From Flavilitoribacter nigricans DSM 23189 = NBRC 102662 (lineage in GTDB: Bacteria; Bacteroidota; Bacteroidia; Chitinophagales; Saprospiraceae), in the NCBI RefSeq assembly GCF_002646595.1, contig NZ_PDUD01000014.1, positions 1-33,956 of the forward strand: 33,956 bases of DNA, written 5' to 3'. Positions within the stretch are counted from its first letter, which is position 1. The number at the start of each line of letters is the position of its first letter. Positions 16,515 to 25,970 of this stretch are shown piece by piece. Position numbers and translations under genes: made by a program. Below the pieces are notes generated by a model that saw only the letters and a list, made by a program, of their open reading frames with translations, was not told where the DNA came from and ran no database searches.

Positions 16515-17909
16515 ATGACGAAACGACTCGTATCCCTGGATATCTTCCGGGGGATGACCATCGCGTTTATGATCCTGGTCAACAATCCGGGGTCCTGGAG
16601 CTATGTTTACGGACCACTGCAACACGCAGAATGGCACGGCGTCACGCCCACCGACTGGGTATTTCCTTTCTTTCTCTTTATTGTGGGGGTGGCGGTTCCC
16701 CTGGCGCTCGGCAAACGTATGGAGCAGGGGGTGGAACGATCGGTGCTCACCCGTAAGGTATTGGTTCGCTCGGCGATCATCTTCGGCATCGGGCTTTTTA
16801 TGGCCGCTTTCCCGGAATTCGGAATGGATGCGGGCGATCCGCTGCTGTTGCAATACCTGGCCCTTTTTCTCTTCATTTTACTGATCTTCGGGCGGGAAGT
16901 CCTCAATCAACCGCAGTTCGCGAGCGAGGCCAATGCCCGCAAACGAAAATGGCTGGGCTACGCCGCCCTGGGATTGGCCGGTCTGCTATTTATTTTCGGG
17001 CTGTTCTACTATGACCTCAGTCATCTGAGGATACCGGGCGTATTGCAGCGGATCGCTCTGGTCTATCTGGCCTGCGGCCTGCTATTCCTGCGCTTGCCCT
17101 GGAAAGGCCTGCTGATCACCGGTATTGCCATCCTGATCGCCTACTGGGCCGTGATGAGCCTGATACCGGTACCCATTGACGCTACTTTACGCACCGCACT
17201 TGAAACCGGCGATCTGTCCGGTCTGGCCATGAGCGGCTATCAGGGAGAATTGCGGCAGATCTCCGAGAATTTCATCGCTCCCAACCTCGGAGCGGGTGGG
17301 AATATCGGCGCCTGGCTCGATCGCGTCATCATGCACGATCACCTGTACAGTCAGGCTAAAAGTTGGGATCCTGAAGGATTTCTGAGTACTTTTCCTTCCA
17401 TAGTGACCGGACTGATCGGGGTGCTCACCGGTATGTGGCTGCGCACCAAGCGGGACGATTACCAAAAATTGACGGGCATACTGGGGGTAGGAGCTATCCT
17501 GTTGGCCTTGAGTTTAGTTTGGGACCTGGCGTTCCCGATCAATAAAAAGATCTGGACAAGCTCCTACGTACTGTATGTCGGTGGGGTCGCAATGTTATTT
17601 CTCGGTGTGATCTACTGGCTGGTGGATGTACTCAACTATCGTTCCTGGACCAAACCCTTCGTGATCTACGGCATGAATCCCTTATTCGCCTACATTCTTT
17701 CCGGCTTGTTGGTCGATACGGCCGTACACATTCGTTGGGAGACGGCTGACGGCAGTACTACCAATTTATGGTCCAGTATCTACCAGACGCTCTTTGTACC
17801 CTTTCTGTCGCCATTCAACGCTTCCCTGGCTTTTGCCATTATGAACGTGCTCATCTGTTTCCTGGCGGTCTGGGCTCTTTACCGAAAGCGGATCTTTATT
17901 AAAGTATAG
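16515..17909 (+). CDS. HGSNAT-like membrane acyltransferase (COG4299 / DUF5009-type)
   Basis: The 464-residue polytopic protein has about ten to eleven hydrophobic helices. The N-terminus, RLVSLDIFRGMTIAFMILVN, followed by HAEWHG...DWVFPFFLFIVG, is the signature of the heparan-alpha-glucosaminide N-acetyltransferase-like family, often named NagX when found near amino-sugar genes. In eukaryotic HGSNAT a histidine in the first luminal loop carries the acetyl group; the histidines in the HAEWHG segment are candidates. The bacterial members probably transfer acyl groups to sugars across the inner membrane, but the substrate is not established. The gene starts 210 bases after glgB, with no terminator seen between them, so weak co-transcription is possible. 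Confidence 0.85.
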   Translation: MTKRLVSLDIFRGMTIAFMILVNNPGSWSYVYGPLQHAEWHGVTPTDWVFPFFLFIVGVAVPLALGKRMEQGVERSVLTRKVLVRSAIIFGIGLFMAAFPEFGMDAGDPLLLQYLALFLFILLIFGREVLNQPQFASEANARKRKWLGYAALGLAGLLFIFGLFYYDLSHLRIPGVLQRIALVYLACGLLFLRLPWKGLLITGIAILIAYWAVMSLIPVPIDATLRTALETGDLSGLAMSGYQGELRQISENFIAPNLGAGGNIGAWLDRVIMHDHLYSQAKSWDPEGFLSTFPSIVTGLIGVLTGMWLRTKRDDYQKLTGILGVGAILLALSLVWDLAFPINKKIWTSSYVLYVGGVAMLFLGVIYWLVDVLNYRSWTKPFVIYGMNPLFAYILSGLLVDTAVHIRWETADGSTTNLWSSIYQTLFVPFLSPFNASLAFAIMNVLICFLAVWALYRKRIFIKV

Positions 17910-17926
17910 CGGTAAAGATCGCTTTC
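17889..17926 (+). terminator. Possible terminator hairpin at the end of the acyltransferase gene
   Basis: GGATCTTTA at 17890-17898 can pair with TAAAGATC at about 17912-17919, with flanking AAGC/GCTT pairs and a bulge. Only a short T stretch follows. The stem overlaps the stop codon region, so it is a weak candidate. Confidence 0.3.
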
Positions 17927-18347
17927 AGAAGCTGCGAATGGCAGTGCTGGATCTTTATCAGTATGGGAGATGAAAGATCCCGAAATCTGATAGGACCTGG
18001 GAGAGGTCAAAGATTAATACCATTTGGCCATTGGAACGGGGTGTCCTCCTCAAGAGGTCGTACATTATCCCTAAGCGGATCTTTGTTATGCGACCTCGGT
18101 GAAGACGGCACCAGAAAATGGTCATTTTATACGAATCTTTGAGCTCTCCGAGGTCATTCGAATATGCTTAAAAATTCAGGAGGATTTATCCTAATCAGGG
18201 GTAGAAGTCCCGTAGGTACACAATATGATTTTACATGGCGTACCTACGGCACGCTAAGCCGGGAAATGGTCATTTTGCTACCTACATTTTGTGCCTAAAG
18301 TCACATTGAATCCCAGTTTAATTCCTGATTCGCATGACTCGTGTTGC
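17927..18347. repeat. Intergenic region with palindromic and direct repeats
   Basis: No gene is seen here. CCGTAGGTAC at 18210-18219 pairs perfectly with GTACCTACGG at 18240-18249, and CTACCTAC recurs at about 18278-18285. AAATGGTCATTTT occurs twice (18116-18128 and 18264-18276) and is itself nearly palindromic. GACCTCGG near 18092 is complementary to CCGAGGTC near 18147. The pattern resembles REP-like extragenic elements; copies elsewhere in the genome would be needed to prove this. Confidence 0.5.
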
Positions 18348-18917
18348 CTATTTCTCCGGCTTCTTTTTATAGACCCCATCAAAAATCGTATTCCAGCTCT
18401 TGCCGGTATCACTGGAAGCTTTCCAGACCTGCCGAACGGTATCTTCGGTAGGATCGTGGGTATAGGACATCTCAAACAGGACCTTACCGCCGGTGCGCCG
18501 GCTGATGGTCTCACCCGTCAGGCTCATGACGTGATTGGCATAGCGGCCGCTGAAATGATAGGTGTTGCCTCCGGTATCCACCCACACCTGATTCCAGGTG
18601 GAATCTACCGGATTGTAGGTGTTGAAGCTTTTTCCCTGAAAATTGCCGCCACCTCCGGTCCAGTTCTCTTCGATAACGCAACCGTTGAGTATGTTTTTAA
18701 TGTGATTGGTCCCGACGATGGTATCGGCGGTAGCGTGGTAAACATCCCAATCGCCGACCCAAAAGTCGAATTGCCGGTATTCCGGTCCGGAGCAGGGCGC
18801 CTGCTGGCCGTAGGCAGGCAGGAAGCCCACTACGGCCGCAAAGCACAAAATGTAACCCAATTGGTTGTTAATTGGAAAAAGTCTGTTGGGTTGAATCAAA
18901 CCTAAGAACGGATTCAT
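18348..18917 (-). CDS. Secreted DUF1579-like (lipocalin-type fold) protein
   Basis: The frame is open further upstream (to 19064), but I chose the ATG at 18917, which gives 189 residues with a plausible signal sequence: a hydrophobic stretch GYILCFAAVVGFL, then AYGQ near residue 38. The mature part begins with the pattern FDFWVGDWDVY, then a conserved ILNGC..EENW, then W.QVWVD and Y.F.G segments. This is typical of DUF1579-like small beta-barrel proteins often found in Bacteroidota, for which no reaction is established. The gene is alone on the minus strand between plus-strand genes. TAATTTCG at 18936-18943 on the minus strand, one mismatch from the -7 consensus, supports a start at 18917. 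Confidence 0.7.
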   Translation of the reverse strand: MNPFLGLIQPNRLFPINNQLGYILCFAAVVGFLPAYGQQAPCSGPEYRQFDFWVGDWDVYHATADTIVGTNHIKNILNGCVIEENWTGGGGNFQGKSFNTYNPVDSTWNQVWVDTGGNTYHFSGRYANHVMSLTGETISRRTGGKVLFEMSYTHDPTEDTVRQVWKASSDTGKSWNTIFDGVYKKKPEK

Positions 18918-19172
18918 AGTCGGGTGATTTTTATCCGAAATTAGGGGTGTAGCGGGTAAGAAAAGGTTAGAATTATAAATATTGACGGATTTTTGGAGCT
19001 GGTTCTGCCGAAAAAGTTCCGAAAGCGGAGCAGAAAGCAGTCCCTTTGGTCCGCAATGCTCCAAATACCGCTAAATGTGTTTCCGTAGAAAACTACCGTG
19101 GTCAATCTAACGTTTAGTATCTTTAAGTAAGACAATTACCTGTTTCATTTTTAACCTAAAACACATTTCATT

Positions 19173-19811
19173 ATGGCAATCCGTCTAGGAGAGACCGCTC
19201 CTGATTTTACCGCTGTGACCACCGAAGGTGAAATTAATTTTCACGAATGGCTGGGTGATAGTTGGGGATTATTGTTTTCTCATCCCGCTGATTTTACACC
19301 GATCTGTACCACCGAACTGGGCCGTACGGCTGCCCTGAAAGAAGAGTTCGCCAAACGTGGCGTCAAGGCCATGGCCGTGAGTGTGGACCCCGTAGATTCT
19401 CACCACGAGTGGATCAAGGACATCGAAGAAACGCAGAACGTAAAAATGAACTTCCCGATCGTAGCGGACGAGGATCGCAAAGTAGCAGAACTCTACGATA
19501 TGATCCACCCGGCAATGACCGAAAAGACTACCGTACGTACGGTTTTCGTGATCGGGCCGGATAAAAAAGTTAAACTGACACTGACCTATCCGCCGGCTAC
19601 CGGACGGAATTTCCTGGAGATCCTGCGCGTGATCGATTCGCTGCAACTGACGGCCAATCACAGCGTCGCTACTCCAGCCGACTGGAAGCAAGGTGAAGAT
19701 GTCGTTATTTCCCCATCGGTATCCGATGAGGACGCGGCAACTAAATTCCCGAAAGGATTCAAGACCGTTAAACCGTATCTGCGGGTGACTCCTCAGCCGG
19801 ATGTGGATTAA
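19173..19811 (+). CDS. 1-Cys peroxiredoxin (Prx6-type, AhpC/TSA family)
   Basis: The 212-residue cytoplasmic enzyme reduces hydrogen peroxide and organic or lipid hydroperoxides. The peroxidatic cysteine is Cys45 in PADFTPICTTE. The long C-terminal extension with WKQGEDVVI and the end PYLRVT are the Prx6 subfamily hallmark and distinguish it from typical 2-Cys AhpC. I see no second cysteine, so it is a 1-Cys type that needs an external thiol for recycling. A TATCTTTA motif at 19118-19125 upstream could be its -7 element. A very strong terminator follows, so it is monocistronic. Confidence 0.95.
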   Translation: MAIRLGETAPDFTAVTTEGEINFHEWLGDSWGLLFSHPADFTPICTTELGRTAALKEEFAKRGVKAMAVSVDPVDSHHEWIKDIEETQNVKMNFPIVADEDRKVAELYDMIHPAMTEKTTVRTVFVIGPDKKVKLTLTYPPATGRNFLEILRVIDSLQLTANHSVATPADWKQGEDVVISPSVSDEDAATKFPKGFKTVKPYLRVTPQPDVD

Positions 19812-19860
19812 TGACCGCACGGTTTTCTACGGAAGACCACTTCAACCTAACTGAAACCGA

Positions 19861-19936
19861 AATAGTCCGACGGACTATTGGCATAACAGCCACGAATCAT
19901 CGCACTTGAGTTGCCGGTTCGTGGCTGTTGGTTTTT
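19861..19936 (+). terminator. Hairpin plus strong Rho-independent terminator after the peroxiredoxin gene
   Basis: A perfect 8-bp hairpin with a 3-base loop (19861-19879) is followed by a perfect 12-bp stem, 19885-19896 with 19918-19929, then GG and a run of five T. Confidence 0.8.
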
Positions 19937-20287
19937 GGTAGCCTGCCCCAATCTTTTCGTTCAGACTTACTTGGTACTACTATTTTTCATATATTTAAAC
20001 TGTGTTGCCAGGCAGCACAACCGCAAAAGCCAGGTGCCTGACAAGCCGTTTAATGGCGGAGAATACAAATTCACTTCGTACTTCCTGCTTCGTAATCGGC
20101 ACTTCAGCTTTTATCACAAAACACAAACTGCAGCGAAAGCTGCAGCATAGTCACAACTATATAGGTCAGGTCGTCCATCTTGGTGTCCTGGAGTTGTTCT
20201 TTGGGCTATCTATCCTCGGGGATTATAGATAGCGGCAAAGTGATGCTCCCGGGTGCATATAAAAGAGAACCCAAACCCCCATAAAAG
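19937..20287. other. 350-bp intergenic region with hairpins
   Basis: No supported gene is present; an ORF at 19911-20150 overlaps the terminator and resembles nothing. Two hairpins are visible: CTGCAGC/GCTGCAG around a GAAA loop at 20130-20147, and a perfect 9-bp stem, 20205-20213 with 20225-20233. The second lies 55 bases before the LRR gene and may affect its leader. Confidence 0.5.
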
Positions 20288-22399
20288 ATGCGACCTATTT
20301 TTGGCATACTACTCTTGTGGGTTGTAGCCGGGCAGGCTCAACAGCCCCTGCCGGTTAATGACCTGCGGGAAAAAGGATCCGGATCTGCCCAACCCACGGC
20401 CGCTGCTCCCGCCGCCGTAGATCAACTCAACATCGTCAACTCGGAATATTTCTTTGCCGGTCAGTTCAGTCTGGCCATTATCCAGGAAGAAGACGGTAAC
20501 CGTTACGGTTATATCGACCGGAACGGCCAGTCCCGCATCGAATTCCAGTACGACCGGGCTCAGGCCTTTGACAGCAACGGTTTTGCCCGGGTGCGAAAAG
20601 ACAATACCGCCTACCTGATCGATACCAGCGGCCGGGAATATCTGCTGGCCAACCAACTCGATCAGCTGAATGCCCGTACCGAAGCACTGGACCTTAGGGG
20701 ACAGGCCCTGGAGGTATTTCCCGAAAGTATCCTCGATTTTCCGCAACTCCGCGTTTTACTACTGGCGAATAACCGGCTGGATTCCCTGCCGGAGGGACTC
20801 GATCGATTCAAAAACCTGGTACAACTGGACCTGAGCGCCAATAAACTCACCCGTCTTCCGGAATCGATCGGTTCGCTCGCTAAGTTGCGTACCCTGAATC
20901 TGCGCCGCAATCAACTGCGGGAATTGCCCACCGGAATTGCGACCCTCCAACTATTGGAACGGCTGGACCTCGGTGCGAACCGACTGCAGGAAGCGCCCGT
21001 TGCGATCGGTGAATTGCGGCAACTGCGAACCTTATTCCTGAATGATAACCAGCTCCAGACCGTACCGCGGGTCATCGATCAGCTACGGCAATTGCGGGAC
21101 CTCGACCTCAGTGGCAATCAGCTAAGCCGCTTACCGGGAACGATCGGGATGCTCACCAATTTGCGGCGGCTGAACCTCGCGTTCAATCGCCTGACGGACC
21201 TGCCGGCCTCCATCGGAGAATTGCGACAGCTGCGAAACCTGTATCTGTTACAGAATCAGCTGGAAGCATTGCCTATTCTGATCGGCCAGTTGCAGCAACT
21301 GCAAACCCTGGATGTTGCCGGTAATCTGCTGGCCCTGTTGCCCGCCGAACTTACCCAGCTCCCCCAATTGCGGTATCTCTACCTGAATGACAACCGACTG
21401 GTCCAGTTGCCTGAGACTTTCGGACAACTGCCTGCACTGGAATATTTGTACCTGGACAATAATGAATTGACCAGTCTGCCGGAGGGGTTTGGCGAACTAT
21501 CCAAGTTGCGTACACTTGAGCTCAACAATAACCGGCTGACGGACCAACCGGGCGGTATCGCCATGATGTCGTCCCTGCAGTGCCTCGAACTGGCGGACAA
21601 TTATCTCGAACATCTACCGGACGGCATTTTGGAATTAACCAGTTTGCGCAAGCTGAAAGCGAGTGGGAATCAGTTAAAAGCGTTGCCGGTTGAATTCGGG
21701 CGCATGCAACAACTCCGAGAGCTCGATCTCAGTGGCAATCAGCTGGATCATCTACCCGAATCCATTGGAATGCTGGATCAACTGGAAACGCTCGACCTGA
21801 AGAGGAACAACTTAATTACCCTGCCCGCTACCCTGGGGCAAATGGCCAGTTTGGATCATCTGGACCTGTCCGAAAATCCGGCACTCACATTTCCGGAACA
21901 GATCGAGCAGTGGGAAAGCCGGGCGGCCATCAACGGGATCATTGGCGTATGGCGGGAGCGGGAAGCGACCTACGCGATTCGGGACCGTCCCCATCTGCTG
22001 GTCCGGCAGTTGCGCCAACTGTATACCCTCCGGGATGGTCTCTTCAACAATAGCGGTGCCATGCGTCGCAACTCCGAGCATCTGAAAAATCTGGGTGCGT
22101 TCAGTTTTCATCTGGGCCGGTTTGCAGAAGCCGAACGTTCATTCCGTCGGGCCATTGAAATAGACCCCGATTACGAAAGTCCATATTTGTATCTGCCGCT
22201 GGTCTTACTCTTTCAGGGACAGCTGGAATCCGCCAAGACGGAATTTCAGCGGAGAAAAGGAGAACCCTTTGACCCGCCCCGTCACCCCACCTTTGCCGAC
22301 GCCTTCTCTTTTACTTTCGAAAAATATCGGAATATGGGCTGGTTTCCGGAAGACTGTGATGTGGAGGTGGAGGCGATGAGCAGCTTGTTGTTTGAGTAG
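20288..22399 (+). CDS. Secreted leucine-rich repeat protein with WG-repeat and TPR segments
   Basis: The 703-residue product has a signal peptide (residues 1-18, ending GQAQ). A WG-repeat-like segment (YGYIDRNGQSRIEFQYDRAQAF, ~73-115) precedes 18 consecutive 23-residue leucine-rich repeats (~130-545) of the bacterial LP..I..L..L..L.L..N.L type. A degenerate region follows. Near residues 600-665 a TPR-like pair is seen, with LGRFAEAERSFRRAIEIDPDY. LRR and TPR parts both mediate protein contacts; no catalytic domain is seen. The location should be periplasmic or surface, but no T9SS sorting domain is present. The gene converges on the AraC regulator with only 24 bases between the stops. Target and function are unknown. 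Confidence 0.85.
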   Translation: MRPIFGILLLWVVAGQAQQPLPVNDLREKGSGSAQPTAAAPAAVDQLNIVNSEYFFAGQFSLAIIQEEDGNRYGYIDRNGQSRIEFQYDRAQAFDSNGFARVRKDNTAYLIDTSGREYLLANQLDQLNARTEALDLRGQALEVFPESILDFPQLRVLLLANNRLDSLPEGLDRFKNLVQLDLSANKLTRLPESIGSLAKLRTLNLRRNQLRELPTGIATLQLLERLDLGANRLQEAPVAIGELRQLRTLFLNDNQLQTVPRVIDQLRQLRDLDLSGNQLSRLPGTIGMLTNLRRLNLAFNRLTDLPASIGELRQLRNLYLLQNQLEALPILIGQLQQLQTLDVAGNLLALLPAELTQLPQLRYLYLNDNRLVQLPETFGQLPALEYLYLDNNELTSLPEGFGELSKLRTLELNNNRLTDQPGGIAMMSSLQCLELADNYLEHLPDGILELTSLRKLKASGNQLKALPVEFGRMQQLRELDLSGNQLDHLPESIGMLDQLETLDLKRNNLITLPATLGQMASLDHLDLSENPALTFPEQIEQWESRAAINGIIGVWREREATYAIRDRPHLLVRQLRQLYTLRDGLFNNSGAMRRNSEHLKNLGAFSFHLGRFAEAERSFRRAIEIDPDYESPYLYLPLVLLFQGQLESAKTEFQRRKGEPFDPPRHPTFADAFSFTFEKYRNMGWFPEDCDVEVEAMSSLLFE

Positions 22400-22423
22400 G
22401 AAGACTGGATGGGTAAAGTCGAA

Positions 22424-23596
22424 CTAGGTCATCTCCCGCGGCGACTTCCCCGTAAATTTCTTAAACGCCCGGTTGAAGGTAGCTTTGGAATTAAACCCAC
22501 AATCCAGGGCAATGCTGAGTAGGGTAAGCTGTAAATGATCTCCCCGTTCCAGTCGTTCTTTTACCGCTTCTACCCGGTAAGAATTGATGAAATCATTAAA
22601 ATTTTGCTGGAAGCCCTGATTGATCACCCGGGAAAGCACCGAAGTATTGGTCTGCAATTGTCTGGCCAGTTCGCTGAGGGTGAGATTGGGGTTGAGGTAG
22701 GGTTTTTCGGTAGCCATCCAGGCCTCGAGTTTGCTGGTCCAGTGGGAAAGTTCAGCGGTGGTTTCGGGTTCCGGTGCCGGCGGCGTTGTACTATCCGGTT
22801 CAAAAGCCAGTTGCGGTAGGATCTGTCCGGTAGAAATGTAGGCGGAAACGGCCACCACGTAGATCATGATCGCAACCACCAGGTGGGAGTTCCAGAATTG
22901 CACATAACTGAAATCCACAAATACGGATAGTACCTGGAAGATCCACAGTACGGTTAATCCGCTGATCAGGGTATACAGTACATTGCGCAGCCAGTTGTGG
23001 CGGATCGGTTCCGTATCGGAAAAATGGTCGATAATGTATTCCTGGTACCGACGGTAGAGCCGGACCGTAAAAATGAGGTAGGCGTAAAAGGAGATAAAAC
23101 CTAGTACATTGAAAATATCCCGAATGGTTCCCTGCATAAATACTCCGATCACGCCCCGCGTCTGAAAAAAATCGGGTAACACTTCACCCATGATCCAGTG
23201 GCGGAATACGACGTCATAAAGAAAACCTGCTGTAAAAAGTCCTACCCACAGCAGACCGGGGATAAAATGGAGGATATCTTTCCTGTGAAACCGGAAGGAA
23301 TGATTGGTCAGGCTCAAAAAATAAAAATAGAGCGTCGGACCCAACAGCAGATAATTGTGAAAAGGGAAGTAGAACATGAAGGTGGAGCGGGTATCGTGGG
23401 CATCATACCAACCCCCAAATCCCAACATATACTGCGCGATGTGCGCGCTACAGAGCAGGAGCAGGCCGGCCATCAGGCGGTCCGAAAGCCGATCGTTTCG
23501 CCGGGCCCGTCGCCATAGCAGGCCGGCAAATACGATCCCCTGCACAAATCCGATGAGCAGGGGAGCACTGTATTGATTGAACTGAAAAAAAGGCAT
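22424..23596 (-). CDS. AraC-family regulator with N-terminal seven-helix membrane domain
   Basis: The 390-residue protein has about seven hydrophobic helices in residues ~8-260. A linker rich in Pro, Glu and Thr follows, then a C-terminal AraC/XylS domain (~285-390) with LTLSELARQLQTNTSVLSRVI, FNDFINSYRVEAVKERL and IALDCGFNSKATFNRAFKKF, ending TGKSPREM. Architecture is the same as the regulator at 10.6-11.8 kb, although the membrane parts have diverged. It probably senses an envelope or lipid-soluble signal and controls transcription. It is transcribed toward the LRR gene; target genes cannot be told from the sequence. Confidence 0.88.
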   Translation of the reverse strand: MPFFQFNQYSAPLLIGFVQGIVFAGLLWRRARRNDRLSDRLMAGLLLLCSAHIAQYMLGFGGWYDAHDTRSTFMFYFPFHNYLLLGPTLYFYFLSLTNHSFRFHRKDILHFIPGLLWVGLFTAGFLYDVVFRHWIMGEVLPDFFQTRGVIGVFMQGTIRDIFNVLGFISFYAYLIFTVRLYRRYQEYIIDHFSDTEPIRHNWLRNVLYTLISGLTVLWIFQVLSVFVDFSYVQFWNSHLVVAIMIYVVAVSAYISTGQILPQLAFEPDSTTPPAPEPETTAELSHWTSKLEAWMATEKPYLNPNLTLSELARQLQTNTSVLSRVINQGFQQNFNDFINSYRVEAVKERLERGDHLQLTLLSIALDCGFNSKATFNRAFKKFTGKSPREMT

Positions 23597-23768
23597 GGGG
23601 AAGTTTTGCGGTATCCGGGAAGTTGCGGTCTTATACTTGCGGGCAGCTTTTTGAAGCTACAGAAGCATAACAGCTTTGGGGCTATTTGGTTGTCAGCCCC
23701 AGGCTGGTCTTTCCATTTACCGGATCTTCCCTGAAGAGTGGATCAGGTGCCGGGAAGCGAACAGAAAA

Positions 23769-25010
23769 CTAGCGTTTCTTCTTGTACGGCTTCCGGCTGC
23801 CTTTGTGTTTGCTGCCGCCGCGGCCACGGCCCCTTCCCGAACCTTTGCTGGGTTTCTTTTTGGCTTCAGCCTCGGCCAGTTCGGCCAATTCCGGTGGAAT
23901 GGGAAGCCGGTGCACTTTCATCTCCATCAGCTCTTCGATCCGCCGGAAGCGGTGGCGGTCCTTGCGGTTCACGAGGGTGATGGCTACTCCGGATGCGCTG
24001 GCTCGAGCCGTCCGACCGATCCGGTGTACATAGTCTTCGGCGTCATTGGGGACGTCAAAGTTGATCACTACGTCGATGCCCTTGATGTCGATCCCCCGGG
24101 CCAGTACATCGGTAGCGACGATAATGGGCAAAGTACCGTTCTTGAAGGACCGGAGACGCAGTTCGCGTTCACTCTGATCCAGATCCGAGTGAATATCACC
24201 GGCCTGCATGCCTTGTTTCTCCAGATTGATGGCCAGATCCTTCACACTGCGCTTGGTACCGGCGAAGATCAGTACCCGCTTCAGCCGTTTTTTACCGGTG
24301 AGCAAATGGGCTACCAACGGGATCTTGGCTCCGTCTTCCACCTCGTAGATACCCTGAATGATCTTTTCGGCCGGTTTGGAAACCGCAATGGTCACCTCTT
24401 CGTATTTGTTCATGATCTGTTTGGACAGGGTCCGGATCTTGGGCGGCATGGTAGCGGAGAACAGCAGGGTCTGCCGGTCACGCGGTGTTTTATTAATGAT
24501 ACCGCGGATATCCTGAATGAACCCCATGTCGAGCATCCGGTCGGCTTCGTCCAGAATGAGGCATTTGATGGTGCTCAGGTCCACATAGCCCAGATTGATG
24601 TGGGCGATGAGACGGCCCGGAGTGGCTACGATAATATCGGCGCCTCCCTTCAGGGCTCGTTTTTCCTGTTCCATGGATTGTCCGTCCCGACCGCCGTATA
24701 CGGCGATGGAACTAACCGGAGTGAAATAGGAAAAACCTTCCAGTTGTTGATCGACCTGTACGGCCAGTTCGCGGGTAGGTTCCAGGATAAGCGTATCGAT
24801 ACCTTCGTGCGGCTCTTCGGTTAAGCGGTTGAGGATCGGCAACAGGAAGGCGGCAGTTTTGCCGGTTCCGGTCTGAGCACAAGCGAGGACGTCTTTCTTA
24901 TCTAAGATGAATGGGATAGCTTGTTCTTGTACTGGTGTAGCTGTTTCGAATCCCATCGCGTCTAATCCTTCCAATAGTGGGGCTACAAAACCAAGTTCTT
25001 TAAATTGCAA
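23769..25010 (-). CDS. rhlE: DEAD-box ATP-dependent RNA helicase, RhlE type
   Basis: The 413-residue protein shows all core motifs in order: Q motif near ETATPVQEQAIPF (21-34), motif I AQTGTGKT (45-52), Ia PTRELA, Ib TPGR, II DEAD (154-157), III SAT (185-187), V ATDVLARGID, and VI HRIGRTAR (329-336). The tail from about residue 385 is rich in Lys, Gly and Arg (GRGRGRGGSK) and should bind RNA unspecifically. It unwinds RNA in ribosome assembly or mRNA turnover in the cytoplasm. The subfamily is judged by length and the RG-rich tail. The leader of about 90 bases contains a hairpin (25045-25065) that might give cold or autoregulatory control, as is known for some DEAD-box mRNAs. That last point is inference. 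Confidence 0.93.
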   Translation of the reverse strand: MQFKELGFVAPLLEGLDAMGFETATPVQEQAIPFILDKKDVLACAQTGTGKTAAFLLPILNRLTEEPHEGIDTLILEPTRELAVQVDQQLEGFSYFTPVSSIAVYGGRDGQSMEQEKRALKGGADIIVATPGRLIAHINLGYVDLSTIKCLILDEADRMLDMGFIQDIRGIINKTPRDRQTLLFSATMPPKIRTLSKQIMNKYEEVTIAVSKPAEKIIQGIYEVEDGAKIPLVAHLLTGKKRLKRVLIFAGTKRSVKDLAINLEKQGMQAGDIHSDLDQSERELRLRSFKNGTLPIIVATDVLARGIDIKGIDVVINFDVPNDAEDYVHRIGRTARASASGVAITLVNRKDRHRFRRIEELMEMKVHRLPIPPELAELAEAEAKKKPSKGSGRGRGRGGSKHKGSRKPYKKKR

Positions 25011-25186
25011 TGCGTTGTTATTTTGAGGTAGTTAAGCGTAAAGACCTCCTGCCGATGCACGGAGGATCCAGGCTCCATTGTTGTTTGGGTTAAAAATTAC
25101 ACAAAAATCTGCTTTTTTAATGGACTTCCAAAATTTTTATCACAATGTAATGCATTGAGGGATAAGGGAGAGCCTCAATTGAAAAA

Positions 25187-25867
25187 TTAAATTATCTTTT
25201 TTGACTGTAGCTGTACGCGCTTTGTTGCTGTACGTTGCAGTTCCGTAATCACTATCAGCACGGAAATGCTCAGGCCGGCGGCAAAGAAACACCAGACGGA
25301 TACCAGATACTCCAGATACAGCACAATGCTAAGCAGAAAGGATACCAGGTTGAAGACGGCGTAGATCCGCATTTTGCGTACCGTGGATAAGAAAGTCGGC
25401 ACCAGGGTAGTCAGCAGGTAAGCCGGAAAAGTCAGATACACCAGGGCCTTTGGAAAATATAGATAATACCGGATATGGTGTTCCATGATCTCCGCCGTCA
25501 TTTCGAAAGTCAGCAGGCAGTAGAACAGGTAGGCGGCCAGGATGCTCCCTATCTTTCCGAAAATTGCAATTTGCTTTTTGCGTTTCGGATCCTCTTCCAG
25601 TAGCCAGACGGACAACGGGATCAGTAAGGGCCACAAAGGTTGGGCAAATAGGAGGAAGAACCACATGCTGCTCTCCCGGAGCGGGGCGTAATCCGGGTGG
25701 GTCATGGAAAGCCAGACAAAACCTTCGGTGATCTGCTGGATCCCAAAGAGTAGGGGAATGGAGGCAAAGGGATACTCCCTGGGGTGCCCGGCTTTACTGA
25801 GGGTGATCGCGCCAAAACCACTCAAGACGGCACCGGCGCTGAAACTGGCGGTTGCGGAAAAGCACAT
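25187..25867 (-). CDS. DUF6629 family integral membrane protein
   Basis: The 226-residue protein begins with the invariant-looking family start MCFSATASFSAGA, then YPFASIPLLFGIQQITEGFVWL, which matches DUF6629. Seven hydrophobic helices can be drawn. The function is unknown; it is presumably in the inner membrane. It lies 176 bases upstream of the helicase gene on the same strand, but that gap holds the likely helicase promoter, so they are probably separate units. Confidence 0.82.
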   Translation of the reverse strand: MCFSATASFSAGAVLSGFGAITLSKAGHPREYPFASIPLLFGIQQITEGFVWLSMTHPDYAPLRESSMWFFLLFAQPLWPLLIPLSVWLLEEDPKRKKQIAIFGKIGSILAAYLFYCLLTFEMTAEIMEHHIRYYLYFPKALVYLTFPAYLLTTLVPTFLSTVRKMRIYAVFNLVSFLLSIVLYLEYLVSVWCFFAAGLSISVLIVITELQRTATKRVQLQSKKII

Positions 25868-25970
25868 AACGGTACATTTGGTTAAGGGCCTGTTCTAAAT
25901 TCCCGCTTTTCCCGTTGATCGGCAAAGAAGTGCATCATCCCGGAAAGTGATTTTCGTCTTACCGGACCGG

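Noticed and set aside
18918-19064. 49-residue N-terminal extension of the DUF1579-like protein
   Set aside because: The extension is rich in unlikely residues and would bury the signal peptide; a promoter-like element lies within it.
19911-20150. 79-residue plus-strand ORF after the peroxiredoxin
   Set aside because: It starts inside the terminator stem and has no signal peptide, motif or plausible start context.
23676-24824. 382-residue plus-strand ORF
   Set aside because: It is antisense to the rhlE gene, whose helicase motifs are complete; the ORF shows no family pattern and arises from the GC-rich opposite strand.
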